From the NCBI RefSeq assembly GCF_009495355.1, contig NZ_VZAD01000037.1, positions 1 to 64,000 on the forward strand: a DNA stretch of 64,000 bases. Reading direction: 5' to 3'. Below, piece by piece: positions 34,685 to 42,993 of this stretch (position 1 is its first letter; each line of letters starts with the position of its first letter). The stretch is from Segatella copri. GTDB taxonomy: Bacteria; Bacteroidota; Bacteroidia; Bacteroidales; Bacteroidaceae. The notes below the pieces were generated by a model that saw only the letters and a list, made by a program, of their open reading frames with translations, was not told the DNA's origin and searched no databases. The position numbers and the translations under genes are program-made.

Positions 34685-36052
34685 CTAAAGGATCTCAGCC
34701 TTAAGGGCTGTCTTATCATAATTAAAATCTCCCAGACGAACCTTGATAAGCTGGTTGTCATACTCTTCCTTTGCCAAAGCCGGCGACAGTTCCACACGTA
34801 CATAGTTCTTGGTAAAGCCATGCATGGCCTTGCCACGTGGCGCTTTCTCAAAGAGTACCTCAGCCTCCGTTCCTATATACTGGGCATAAAAAGCCTGGGT
34901 TTTCTCTTCACTCAGTTCGAGCAGACGCTTCGAGCGCAACTTTTTCTCCTTGTCGCTTACCACATAAGGGATACGCAGAGCTGCAGTACCTGGTCGTTCC
35001 GAATATGGGAACACATGAAGCTGTGTGACAGGCAGATTCTTCAGGAATTCATAGCATTCCTCAAAACACTCTGAAGTCTCACCACGACAGCCCACCATCA
35101 CATCCACACCAATAAAGGCATCGGGCATCTTCTCCTTGATAAGGTTTACCTTATGGGCAAAGAGAGCCTTGTCGTAACGGCGGTGCATCAGCTTCAGCAC
35201 CTCGTCGCTACCGCTCTGCAAGGGGATATGAAAGTGCGGCATGAAGGCACGGCTCTCAGCACAATAAGCTATCAAGTCGTCGTCACACAAGTCTGGTTCC
35301 AGACTTGATATACGATAACGCTGAATACCAGTCACCTGGTCGAGCGCCTTTACCAAGTCAAGAAAACACTCATGGGTAGTCTGTCCGAAGTCACCAATGT
35401 TGACACCAGTAATCACGATTTCCTTTCCTCCTTCGCTTGCAGCCTGCCCAGCCTGCTCAACCAACGAAGCAATACTTGGATTGCGCGAGTTGCCTCGTGC
35501 AAAAGGAATAGTACAGTAGGTACAATAATAGTTACAGCCGTCCTGCACCTTCAGAAAATAGCGTGTACGATTACCACGCGAACAGGAAGGCTGAAAAGTC
35601 TTGATGTCCTTGGTCTTCACGCTGTGATGTTCATGCAGCGCATTCACACCAACTTCTTCCAGTCCTGACTCAAAAGCGAACTTCTGTGCCCAGGCATCGC
35701 TGAGATACTGCAACAGATGCGCCTTCTCATTGGCCCCCAATACCAGGTCAACACCTTCTATCTTACTTACGTTCTCCGATTCAAGCTGCGCATAGCAACC
35801 CGTAACAATAACAAAAGCGCCAGGATTCTGTCGCACCATACGGTGTATAGCCTGACGGCATTTATGATCGGCAACTTCTGTCACCGAGCAGGTATTGATC
35901 AAACAGATGTCTGCACGCTCTCCCTTTTGGGCAGTTATCACGCCCATGTCTTCGAGCATTTTTCCAAAAGTAGAGGTTTCCGAAAAGTTAAGTTTACAAC
36001 CTAAAGTATAATAAGCAGCCTTTTTGCCTTGAAATGCACTTGTGTCTATCAT
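34685..36052 (-). CDS. mtaB: tRNA t6A37 methylthiotransferase MtaB
   Basis: About 455 residues from MIDTSAFQGKKAAYYTLGCKLN; the extra 22 codons upstream overlap the preceding terminator and are unlikely. The N-terminal UPF0004 domain has cysteines in YTLGCKLN, INTCSVT and VTGCYAQ for the second 4Fe-4S cluster. The radical SAM motif is CNYYCTYCTIP, and a C-terminal TRAM domain ends the protein. It converts t6A to ms2t6A in tRNAs reading ANN codons. It is followed in 2 bp by the YhcC-like gene. Confidence 0.92.
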   Translation of the reverse strand: MIDTSAFQGKKAAYYTLGCKLNFSETSTFGKMLEDMGVITAQKGERADICLINTCSVTEVADHKCRQAIHRMVRQNPGAFVIVTGCYAQLESENVSKIEGVDLVLGANEKAHLLQYLSDAWAQKFAFESGLEEVGVNALHEHHSVKTKDIKTFQPSCSRGNRTRYFLKVQDGCNYYCTYCTIPFARGNSRNPSIASLVEQAGQAASEGGKEIVITGVNIGDFGQTTHECFLDLVKALDQVTGIQRYRISSLEPDLCDDDLIAYCAESRAFMPHFHIPLQSGSDEVLKLMHRRYDKALFAHKVNLIKEKMPDAFIGVDVMVGCRGETSECFEECYEFLKNLPVTQLHVFPYSERPGTAALRIPYVVSDKEKKLRSKRLLELSEEKTQAFYAQYIGTEAEVLFEKAPRGKAMHGFTKNYVRVELSPALAKEEYDNQLIKVRLGDFNYDKTALKAEIL

Positions 36053-36076
36053 AAAAAGAGTTTGGTGTATATAAAC

Positions 36077-36106
36077 GAAAAAGCCGCCAGACCATAGGTC
36101 CAGCGG
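36077..36106 (-). terminator. Terminator of the small lipoprotein gene
   Basis: Minus-strand stem CCGC..GACC/GGTC..GCGG with an internal CA bulge and loop, followed by CTTTTT. It separates the small lipoprotein from mtaB. Confidence 0.7.
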
Positions 36107-36148
36107 TGTTTCTCTCATTTTTCGTTCGTTAAGTATACTAATACTTAA

Positions 36149-36322
36149 TTACTTTGCAACTGAATCAGTAGCAGCTGAGTCAACAGTAGCTACAGTATCA
36201 GCTGAATCAACAGATGTTGTATCAACTGAATCTGCAGAGTTTGCATTTGACTTTGTGTTACCACCGCAAGATGCGAAAGAGATAGCTGCAATAGCTACGA
36301 ACATCAAAACTAATTTCTTCAT
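36149..36322 (-). CDS. 57-residue lipoprotein with Asp/Ser/Thr repeat
   Basis: ATG at 36322 opens MKKLVLMFVAIAAISFASC, a clean lipoprotein signal (Cys19). A short mature part follows with near repeats of SVDTTSVDSADT type and ending SAATDSVAK. It has its own -7 promoter 51 bp upstream and a terminator downstream, so it is very probably real despite its size. Similar low-complexity linkers follow the lipidated Cys of the DUF4348 lipoprotein at 38408-39265. Function unknown; it is perhaps an abundant small envelope protein. Confidence 0.85.
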   Translation of the reverse strand: MKKLVLMFVAIAAISFASCGGNTKSNANSADSVDTTSVDSADTVATVDSAATDSVAK

Positions 36323-36372
36323 TTTCTTTGCTTTTTAAATCTGTAAAACAATCATTTGTTTATTAAAACGAT

Positions 36373-36381
36373 GCAAAGGTA
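36373..36381 (-). promoter_or_regulatory. Promoter of the small lipoprotein
   Basis: Minus strand TACCTTTGC with a 45-50 nt leader before the ATG at 36322. Confidence 0.7.
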
Positions 36382-36558
36382 AGTATTTTTTTAATACGTT
36401 GTTCTTTTTTTTGTGACTTTTTTTAGGGCCTTTTTGTAACTATTTTGTAAACCACTAACAATCAGCAACTTACAAAGTGCTAACAAAAGTTAAAGTTTTT
36501 CGCGTGCTCGGCAACAGCCTTTTTTTAACACTTTTAGCGCTTTTTCCTTGCATCTTCC

Positions 36559-37332
36559 TTACAGTTCAATTACCTGTCCATCATAACCAAACTGGAAACC
36601 TTTCGGCAGCCGTTTGTTGGCAGCATCATGTAAGCCTATATCATGCGTCATGTGGGTAAAGTACACTTTTTCGGCTCCTATCCTTATCGCAAAGCGGATG
36701 GCATCGTCCACCAATTGATGACTGTGATGCGGTTTATCGAATCTCAAGGCATTGACAACGAGCACTTCCAAGCCTTTCAGGTAAGGCAGTTCCTCGTCAG
36801 GTATAGTTTTCATATCCGTGATATAAGCAAACTTGCCAAAACGAAATCCGAGGATAGGCATTTTGTCGTGCATCACTTTGACAGGCATCCATTCTATATC
36901 ACCTATTTTATATATATGATGGGGCTCGATGGTATGCAACTGCAGTTTGGGAGCACCAGGATACAGTTCTTTAGAAGAGGCAGGAAAACAATATGGCATA
37001 GTAACAGGCAACGATTTCGTCACACCCTTGTCACCATAGATATTGATATCACCATATTTGCAGAAAGGACGCAGGTCGTCTATTCCCCCTACATGGTCAT
37101 AGTGTTTATGGGTAATCAGCAACCCATCTATTTTTCTGAAAGGCACTCTGAGCATCTGCTGCCTGATATCCGGACCAGCATCTATCAGCAGCCGGGTGCT
37201 CTCTGTCTCTATCATGGCAGCGCTCCGCAGCCTCTTGTCCTTAGGATCAGTACTGCGACACACGTCACACTCACAGCCCAAAGCAGGCACCCCACCCGAG
37301 GTACCCGTTCCTAACAGTGTTACCTTCAACAT
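36559..37332 (-). CDS. MBL-fold metallohydrolase (PhnP-like)
   Basis: 257 residues. The opening LLGTGTSGGVPALGCECDVC is typical of PhnP-like hydrolases. The metal motif is THKHYDHVGG; other metal ligands appear in VMHDK, AYITDMK and HHSHQ. The GCECDVC cysteines could bind a structural zinc, as in PhnP. These enzymes open cyclic phosphodiesters; the substrate here is unknown. It lies 18 bp downstream of murB. Confidence 0.9.
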   Translation of the reverse strand: MLKVTLLGTGTSGGVPALGCECDVCRSTDPKDKRLRSAAMIETESTRLLIDAGPDIRQQMLRVPFRKIDGLLITHKHYDHVGGIDDLRPFCKYGDINIYGDKGVTKSLPVTMPYCFPASSKELYPGAPKLQLHTIEPHHIYKIGDIEWMPVKVMHDKMPILGFRFGKFAYITDMKTIPDEELPYLKGLEVLVVNALRFDKPHHSHQLVDDAIRFAIRIGAEKVYFTHMTHDIGLHDAANKRLPKGFQFGYDGQVIEL

Positions 37333-37350
37333 ATCTTATTTGTGTATTCT

Positions 37351-38367
37351 TCAGAATATATTCACTTCGGGATAGATGTCTATACCGAACTTGTTCTTCA
37401 CATCCTTTTGTACCGTACGACAAAGCGTCACCACTTCCGCTCCCGTAGCTCCGCCACGGTTTACCAACACCAGTGCCTGTTTGTCGTGCACTCCGGCACG
37501 TCCAAGGCTCTTACCCTTCCAGCCACACTGGTCAATCATCCATCCTGCCGGTATCTTCTCATGCTCGGCATCTATGGTGTAATGAGGCATTCCCGGATAC
37601 AGGGCAGCCAACTCGTCATACTTACCCTTGCCTACAATAGGATTCATAAAGAAACTGCCGGCATTGCCCTGCACATCAGGATCGGGCAGTTTGGCTCGGC
37701 GGATTTCTATAATCACCTGGCGCAACTCTTCTGCTGTAGGTTTTTCTATACCTTTGGCTGCCAGAGCGGAATTGATATTGCCATATTCGAGCGAAGGAAC
37801 GAAAGTACGCGAAAGCTCATATACCACGTGCGTGATAAGATACTTGTTGTGCCACTCGTGCTTGAATCTACTCTGTCGGTAACCATATCCGCAGTCTTCG
37901 TTCGACAGCCACACCACTTTTCCTGTGGCAACCTCCACCGCTTCCACCTTATATATAATATCCTTGGCCTCTGCTCCGTAGGCGCCAATATTCTGTACAG
38001 CACTGGCACCCACCTCACCTGGAATAAGCGAAAGATTCTCTGCTCCATGGTATCCATGCTTGACGGCATAAGCCACCACATCATCAAACACCTCACCGCT
38101 GCCACATTCCAAGAACACCTTGTCGCCCTCTTCGGCTACAACACGAACACCAAGAATGGCTGAGTGAAGCACGGTGCCAGGATAATCCTGCGTAAGCAAC
38201 AGGTTGCTGCCACCGCCCAAAAGAAGCAAGGGCTCATCAGTCTCACCCAAGGAGGCGACTATCTGCTGAGCCTCTTCAACAGAGGCATACTCCACAAATC
38301 GACGGCAACAGGCATCAATACCAAATGTGTTGTGCCCCAACAAGCTGTAATTTCTTATATCTTTCAT
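37351..38367 (-). CDS. murB: UDP-N-acetylenolpyruvoylglucosamine reductase
   Basis: 338 residues, type I MurB. It reduces UDP-GlcNAc-enolpyruvate to UDP-MurNAc with FAD and NADPH. The opening YSLLGHNTFGI, FAD-binding LLLGGGSNLLL and IPGEVGASAVQNIGAYG are present. The catalytic serine lies in GNAGSFFMNP and the C-terminal domain ends near DIYPEVN. It precedes the MBL hydrolase gene in the same direction. Confidence 0.96.
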   Translation of the reverse strand: MKDIRNYSLLGHNTFGIDACCRRFVEYASVEEAQQIVASLGETDEPLLLLGGGSNLLLTQDYPGTVLHSAILGVRVVAEEGDKVFLECGSGEVFDDVVAYAVKHGYHGAENLSLIPGEVGASAVQNIGAYGAEAKDIIYKVEAVEVATGKVVWLSNEDCGYGYRQSRFKHEWHNKYLITHVVYELSRTFVPSLEYGNINSALAAKGIEKPTAEELRQVIIEIRRAKLPDPDVQGNAGSFFMNPIVGKGKYDELAALYPGMPHYTIDAEHEKIPAGWMIDQCGWKGKSLGRAGVHDKQALVLVNRGGATGAEVVTLCRTVQKDVKNKFGIDIYPEVNIF

Positions 38368-38407
38368 TTCTATATACCTTATTATATATAAAGAGGTGTA
38401 TTCTCTA

Positions 38408-39265
38408 CTACATATTCAGCTTCATCAGCAACCACTTGCCCTTCACACGACGGAAAGTAAGCTGAGTTTCCATTCCGTTGGCAATACCTCTGATAACAAA
38501 TATCTTCTGACTGCTCTCCGTATATTTCTGTCCGTAAATGATGTTGTATATCATCCCGTTAGGCAACTTGGGAGCAAAGGCAGGCCATGTTTCCGGTTCG
38601 ATATCACCCGTCATCGTACTGAAGTCATCATCTGGATCAGGACCAACAAACTTCACAGGATTGTGCAGATGCTGCGACTGGAAGGTGGAATCCGAAGCAA
38701 AAGATCCATAAAACTTCAGGAAGCTGGCATTCATATTGGCATACATCGGCTTGTAATTAATCGAAGTCATCATCCATTGACCATTGATACGATTGAACAG
38801 GAACTGCTGCACCTTCTTCGTTCTGAAGAACACTTTCTCTACCACCACATGATCGATAGTTGTGTCCTTTACAAGATTCATCTGACGCTGGTTGTCAAAT
38901 ATCAGCGTATAGTAATCCTGTCGCATAAAGAAATGCTCCATTCTCCAATGACGCTTGTCAATGGTCTTAACCACCTTGTCGTGTCTGTAGACAGGCAGAG
39001 GAAAGTGTACACGTTTCAACTGAAGCTTTCGGTTGGCGGCAAAATTAAAGATAAAGTCATCAAACAACTCATCAGCCGCCTTGGGCATAGGAGTTTCCTC
39101 TATCAGAGCCTCAGTAGAGTCCATAGCCTGTGTGTCTGCCACTAAGGTGTCAGTATTTGCGGAATCTGCAACAGCTGCCGGTTTTTTGTCAGAACACCCT
39201 GTTGCAGAAAATCCAATGATGGTCAGTGCCGCCATGAAGACGGCAATAAAAGAAAGTTTTTTCAT
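38408..39265 (-). CDS. DUF4348-type lipoprotein
   Basis: About 285 residues from MKKLSFIAVFMAALT; the 15 upstream codons overlap the promoter. The lipobox is SATGC. A Ser/Thr/Asp/Ala-rich linker follows, then a domain with AADELFDDFIFNFA, VHFPLP and MRQDYYTLIF that matches DUF4348 proteins of Bacteroidetes as I recall them. Function unknown. It is 40 bp upstream of murB and could share its transcript. Confidence 0.8.
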   Translation of the reverse strand: MKKLSFIAVFMAALTIIGFSATGCSDKKPAAVADSANTDTLVADTQAMDSTEALIEETPMPKAADELFDDFIFNFAANRKLQLKRVHFPLPVYRHDKVVKTIDKRHWRMEHFFMRQDYYTLIFDNQRQMNLVKDTTIDHVVVEKVFFRTKKVQQFLFNRINGQWMMTSINYKPMYANMNASFLKFYGSFASDSTFQSQHLHNPVKFVGPDPDDDFSTMTGDIEPETWPAFAPKLPNGMIYNIIYGQKYTESSQKIFVIRGIANGMETQLTFRRVKGKWLLMKLNM

Positions 39266-39296
39266 AAACCAACCTGTTTTTCTCAAATTTTTGCAT

Positions 39297-39305
39297 GCAA
39301 AAGTA
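39297..39305 (-). promoter_or_regulatory. Promoter of the DUF4348 lipoprotein
   Basis: Minus strand TACTTTTGC. It sits inside the longest open frame, which supports the start at 39265. Confidence 0.65.
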
Positions 39306-39347
39306 CACATTTCTTTTGAGATATTTCATATTTCAACCGAAAAATGT

Positions 39348-39356
39348 TATCTTTGC
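39348..39356 (+). promoter_or_regulatory. pheS promoter
   Basis: TATCTTTGC, 30 bp before the pheS start. Confidence 0.7.
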
Positions 39357-39386
39357 ACACAAATTAGACTTAATTAAGTTAGAAAT

Positions 39387-40427
39387 ATGTTATTAGAGAA
39401 AATAGAAGGACTCTTGAAGGAAGTCAGCGCACTGACAGCAAAGAATGCCGAAGAGGTGGAGCAGCTTCGCATCAAGTACCTAAGCAAGAAGGGCGAAATC
39501 AATGCCCTTATGGCAGACTTCCGTACAGTGGCTGCCGATCAGAAAAAGGCTATTGGCGTTAAGATCAACGAGTTGAAGCAGGTTGCCCAAAACAAGATCA
39601 ACGGTTTGAAGGAGCAGCTCGAAGAGGCTGAAGCCTCAAGTGACGACATCGATTTGACCCGTACAGCCTACCCTGTAGCATTGGGAACCCGCCATCCTCT
39701 TACGATTGTCAAGAATCAAATCATAGACATCTTCTCTCGTATGGGCTTCACGCTCTATCACGGACCTGAGGTTGACGACGACAAGCACGTGTTCACCATG
39801 CTTAACTTTGCAGCCGACCATCCTGCCCGCGATATGCAAGACACCTTCTTCATCGAGCAGAGCGATCCCAATGATGTCACCAAGAACATCCTCCTGCGCA
39901 GCCATACCTCTGGTGACGAGGCTCATTATATGGAAACTCACGAGCCTCCTATCCGTGTACTTTGCCCAGGTCGAGTATATCGCAACGAGGCCATCAGCGC
40001 CCGTGCCCACTGCTTCTTCCATCAGGTAGAAGGCTTGTATGTAGACAAGAATGTAAGTTTTACCGACTTGAAGCAGGTGCTTCTTACCTTTGCCCGCGAG
40101 ATGTTCGGTGCAGACACCAAGATACGTTTGCGTCCAAGTTACTTCCCTTTCACCGAGCCAAGTGCCGAGATGGACATCTCATGCAACATCTGTGGCGGTA
40201 AGGGATGCAACTTCTGCAAGCATACCGGTTGGGTAGAGATTTTAGGATGCGGTATGGTAGATCCTCACGACCTTGATGCATGCGGCATTGACAGCAATGT
40301 CTATACCGGCTATGCCTTCGGCATGGGTGTAGAGCGCATCACCAACCTGAAATATCGCGTCAGCGACCTTCGTCTCTTCTCAGAGAACGATACCCGCTTC
40401 CTCCGCGAATTTGAATCTGCAAAATAA
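39387..40427 (+). CDS. pheS: Phenylalanyl-tRNA synthetase alpha subunit
   Basis: 346 residues. An N-terminal coiled coil (~1-90) binds tRNA. The class II catalytic core has motif 2 around GRVYRNEAISARAHCFFHQVEG and motif 3 GYAFGMGVERI. Between EPSAEMDI and WVEILGCGMV there is an insert with four cysteines (CNICGGKGCNFC) that could bind zinc; it is absent from the E. coli enzyme. pheT is not adjacent, so the two subunits are encoded apart. Confidence 0.96.
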   Translation: MLLEKIEGLLKEVSALTAKNAEEVEQLRIKYLSKKGEINALMADFRTVAADQKKAIGVKINELKQVAQNKINGLKEQLEEAEASSDDIDLTRTAYPVALGTRHPLTIVKNQIIDIFSRMGFTLYHGPEVDDDKHVFTMLNFAADHPARDMQDTFFIEQSDPNDVTKNILLRSHTSGDEAHYMETHEPPIRVLCPGRVYRNEAISARAHCFFHQVEGLYVDKNVSFTDLKQVLLTFAREMFGADTKIRLRPSYFPFTEPSAEMDISCNICGGKGCNFCKHTGWVEILGCGMVDPHDLDACGIDSNVYTGYAFGMGVERITNLKYRVSDLRLFSENDTRFLREFESAK

Positions 40428-40446
40428 CAACAAACCATATCCACTC

Positions 40447-40478
40447 AATAGCCTCGGCAATCCCGAGGCTATTTTATT
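40447..40478 (+). terminator. pheS terminator
   Basis: Stem AATAGCCTCGG/CCGAGGCTATT followed by a T-rich tail, 20 bp after the stop codon. Confidence 0.85.
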
Positions 40479-40820
40479 TATCCCCCTCCCTCATCATTAT
40501 CAACACTTTTCTCGAGTGAAAAGATACACTCTTCCGAAAATCAAACTTTTTCGATGGCAACTCGCCGCTGTCTTCAGGCAACTGTATAATCAACAACAGC
40601 AAGGGAAATTCATGAATAAATATTCAGGAATACGATTAGCTTAGTTGAGTTGAAAAAATCATCCAGTTAGGAAAAATTATTTTTCCAGTTGACCGACGAC
40701 TTTTTCATAGTTATATAATTATTTTTTAGCAATTATCGCATAATTATACTGTATAAGTATACACATACACAGCTGACTTAGAATGCCCTTTCATCTATTT
40801 GTATTTAATGAAAGAACAAA
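40479..40820. other. Non-coding AT-rich stretch
   Basis: No ORF with protein-like composition, no promoter box and no clear repeat. Open frames here are short and rich in His/Gln/Phe, as random AT-rich sequence gives. Confidence 0.5.
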
Positions 40821-40848
40821 AAAAAGGTTTGTCTCACGACAAACCAAA
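40821..40848 (-). terminator. Strong minus-strand terminator far downstream of the pyridoxamine kinase gene
   Basis: Perfect stem GGTTTGTC/GACAAACC with a TCAC loop. On the minus strand it is followed by eight T. The nearest minus-strand gene ends at 41272, so the transcript would have a ~430-nt untranslated tail or come from a separate small RNA. Confidence 0.8.
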
Positions 40849-40854
40849 TTTCCA

Positions 40855-40939
40855 AAACGTCGCATTAGCGCACCTTTTCTCGTCGATGCAGAGTGAAAGT
40901 AAGCTTTACTCTGCTATTTGACTTTATGAAAAACGTTCC
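40855..40939 (-). repeat. Dispersed structured repeat, copy 2
   Basis: Matches 33716-33801. On the minus strand it has GCAGAGT/ACTCTGC enclosing AAAG-CTTA-CTTT, then GAGAAAAGGTG and hairpin CGC-TAAT-GCG. Differences from copy 1 sit in loops or keep the pairing. It lies directly upstream of the terminator at 40821-40848. Confidence 0.85.
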
Positions 40940-41137
40940 TATATTATATCAAAAACCTAATTTATTATATTACCTTTAAAAAACACTGCTAAAAACTATT
41001 CGAATGTACTTATCCTGACATCTGGTATTGTTTTCATTTACTGGTACAAAATTATAGTAAATACCAGAAAATGATCCAAAAGACCAAAGATTTTTCCCCT
41101 TTTTGCGATGCAAACGATTGCATTTTGCAACGCACCT

Positions 41138-41178
41138 AACTTTCGCAGGGTTCAATAATGTATTGAACCCAACGAAAG
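41138..41178. repeat. Short REP-like hairpin
   Basis: CTTTCG and GGGTTCAATA pair with TATTGAACCC and CGAAAG around an ATG loop. The AACTTTCGCA edge is shared with the elements at 11887 and 20001. Confidence 0.7.
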
Positions 41179-41271
41179 ATCTACACCTTATTATATATAT
41201 AGCGCGCGAATCACAACACTATTCTGTCTACACAGCAGAAAAAAACTATCTGCACAGAATAATAGTTTACG

Positions 41272-42093
41272 TTACAAGTCGGAAAGATGGCGCTCTACGG
41301 GAATGCCACGGTTCTTGTCCTCATTATCTTTATTGATGTCAATCCAGTTTCGCAGAATATCCATGGCAGTGCGGGTGGCATGACGAAGACTGTCTCCGTC
41401 TCTCAACCTTCCTACAATGATGCTCGAAAAAATATCGCCCGTACCAGGAAACTGTACCGGTATTTCCTCGTAAGGAAGCAGAAAATGCTCATTGTTAAAG
41501 TGATTGTAGCCCACCACGGCATGTTGCTGGTCGACAATGCAAGTAGTGATGAGAACCGACTGCGAGCCAAATGCCCGCAACTTGTCGACAAGGACATAAG
41601 CCTCAGCTTCGGTCATTCCCTCCTCCTTATAAGGCACATCTGCCAAAAGGCAGGCCTCGGTATAGTTGGGAAAGCAAAGATGAGCCACACCCAGCATTTC
41701 CCGCATGCACCGCACGGTACCCTCGTTGGCTCCAGAATAAAGGCGACCATAGTCGCCCATCACTGGGTCCACAAATATCTCCGTCCCCTGCTCTGCCTGT
41801 TCACGACAGTAATGCGCCACCATCTTGGCTTGCTCCTCAGAGGCAAGGAAGCCTGTGGTGATAGCATCAAAATGAATTCCCAACTCGTCCCACTTCTGCA
41901 TGGCGTCCTTCATATACGAAGTACTTTCCATCACGGCATACTTGCCATAAGGAAAGGTGTTGCTGATCAACATGGTGGGCAGATTGAACACATCGTGACC
42001 CATATAGGAAAGGATGGGCATCTGCACAGCTGCCGACACCTTGCCATAACCACACATATCGCTAATAATCAGAATATTGCTTTTTGCTTTCAT
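41272..42093 (-). CDS. Pyridoxamine/pyridoxal kinase (PdxY-like)
   Basis: About 273 residues from MKAKSNILIISDMCGYGKVS; the longer open frame overlaps the upstream gene and has no similarity. It has a ribokinase-like fold: ISDMCGYGKVSAAVQMPIL binds the vitamer, VDPVMGDYGRLY the substrate and metal, and PGTGDIFSSIIVG has the anion hole and catalytic Asp. It phosphorylates B6 vitamers in the PLP salvage pathway. It follows the radical SAM gene by 16 bp in one transcript. Confidence 0.9.
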   Translation of the reverse strand: MKAKSNILIISDMCGYGKVSAAVQMPILSYMGHDVFNLPTMLISNTFPYGKYAVMESTSYMKDAMQKWDELGIHFDAITTGFLASEEQAKMVAHYCREQAEQGTEIFVDPVMGDYGRLYSGANEGTVRCMREMLGVAHLCFPNYTEACLLADVPYKEEGMTEAEAYVLVDKLRAFGSQSVLITTCIVDQQHAVVGYNHFNNEHFLLPYEEIPVQFPGTGDIFSSIIVGRLRDGDSLRHATRTAMDILRNWIDINKDNEDKNRGIPVERHLSDL

Positions 42094-42109
42094 CGTATAT
42101 GTATGCTGA

Positions 42110-42877
42110 TTAATAGCTGGCTGTACACTTGATACCCAACGCCTCCACACGTGCCTTGATGGCATCGAGTTCTTCGTGAGTAGCCTTTGCCAAAAGCTTG
42201 TCGGGAGTTTCACGGTCGATGGTGTAGACCATTACCTTTTCTGGCTGGATGTCCTTGACTGCCTCCAACCAAGGTGCCACATAGTACTCGCTCACATTGT
42301 CGGTTCCGTCGCCATGCATAAACATGGTCTGGATGATAACATGTCCATCAAACATCTTGAGATAACGGATGACATCCTCCACGTTGTAAGCAGGCTGCTG
42401 CGGACGGTCCACCTTGCGGATATAGTCCATATCCACGGTATCGAGCTTCAGGATGTTGTTCTCCACCAACATAAGAGCCTCCCGCACCTCAGGCTTATAG
42501 ATATAGGTGGCATTGCTCAGTACCGACACCTGCACCTTGGGAAAATACTTGTCGCGCAGCGCTATGGTATCCTTGATGATGCCCAGGAAATCGGGATGCC
42601 CTGTAGGTTCACCATTACCAGCAAAGGTCATGTCGTCGAGGGGTTCGTTGTTGGCCTTGCGCTGTGCCAGTACCTGCTCAAGGGCTGTGCGTACTTCCTC
42701 ACGTGTGGGGCGCTTCTTGTGAGGACGGAAGTCGGCATTAAAGCCACACTCGCAATACAGACAGTCGAAAGAACATACCTTGCCGTCGGAAGGCATGAGG
42801 TTGATGCCCAACGATACTCCTAAACGACGGGAGTTGACGGGACCAAATATAGGTGACGGATAAATAATTGTTGACAT
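42110..42877 (-). CDS. Radical SAM protein of uncertain substrate
   Basis: About 255 residues from MSTIIYPSPIFGPVNSRRLG. The cluster motif CSFDCLYCECG has CxxxCxxC spacing. TFAGNGEPTGHPDFLGII is the SAM-binding GGE-like region. The motif PVNSRRLGVSLGINLMP is typical of a family often called Fe-S oxidoreductase or wyosine-like radical SAM. The substrate is not known. It is the first gene of a pair with pyridoxamine kinase; co-transcription may be incidental. Confidence 0.85.
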   Translation of the reverse strand: MSTIIYPSPIFGPVNSRRLGVSLGINLMPSDGKVCSFDCLYCECGFNADFRPHKKRPTREEVRTALEQVLAQRKANNEPLDDMTFAGNGEPTGHPDFLGIIKDTIALRDKYFPKVQVSVLSNATYIYKPEVREALMLVENNILKLDTVDMDYIRKVDRPQQPAYNVEDVIRYLKMFDGHVIIQTMFMHGDGTDNVSEYYVAPWLEAVKDIQPEKVMVYTIDRETPDKLLAKATHEELDAIKARVEALGIKCTASY

Positions 42878-42993
42878 AATAATAACGAATTTCTTAATGT
42901 TGTAATACCTATTCTGAAATCTGGCTGCAAAATTACGAAAAAAATACGAGACACGCATCATAATAAAAAGTCTTTTTCTGCGTTTTATGAATA

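Noticed and set aside
40411..41336. Small genes in the spacer after pheS (77-codon frames at 40411 and 41103)
   Set aside because: The first overlaps the pheS end and its terminator; the second spans the REP-like hairpin. Neither has a promoter or ribosome binding site.
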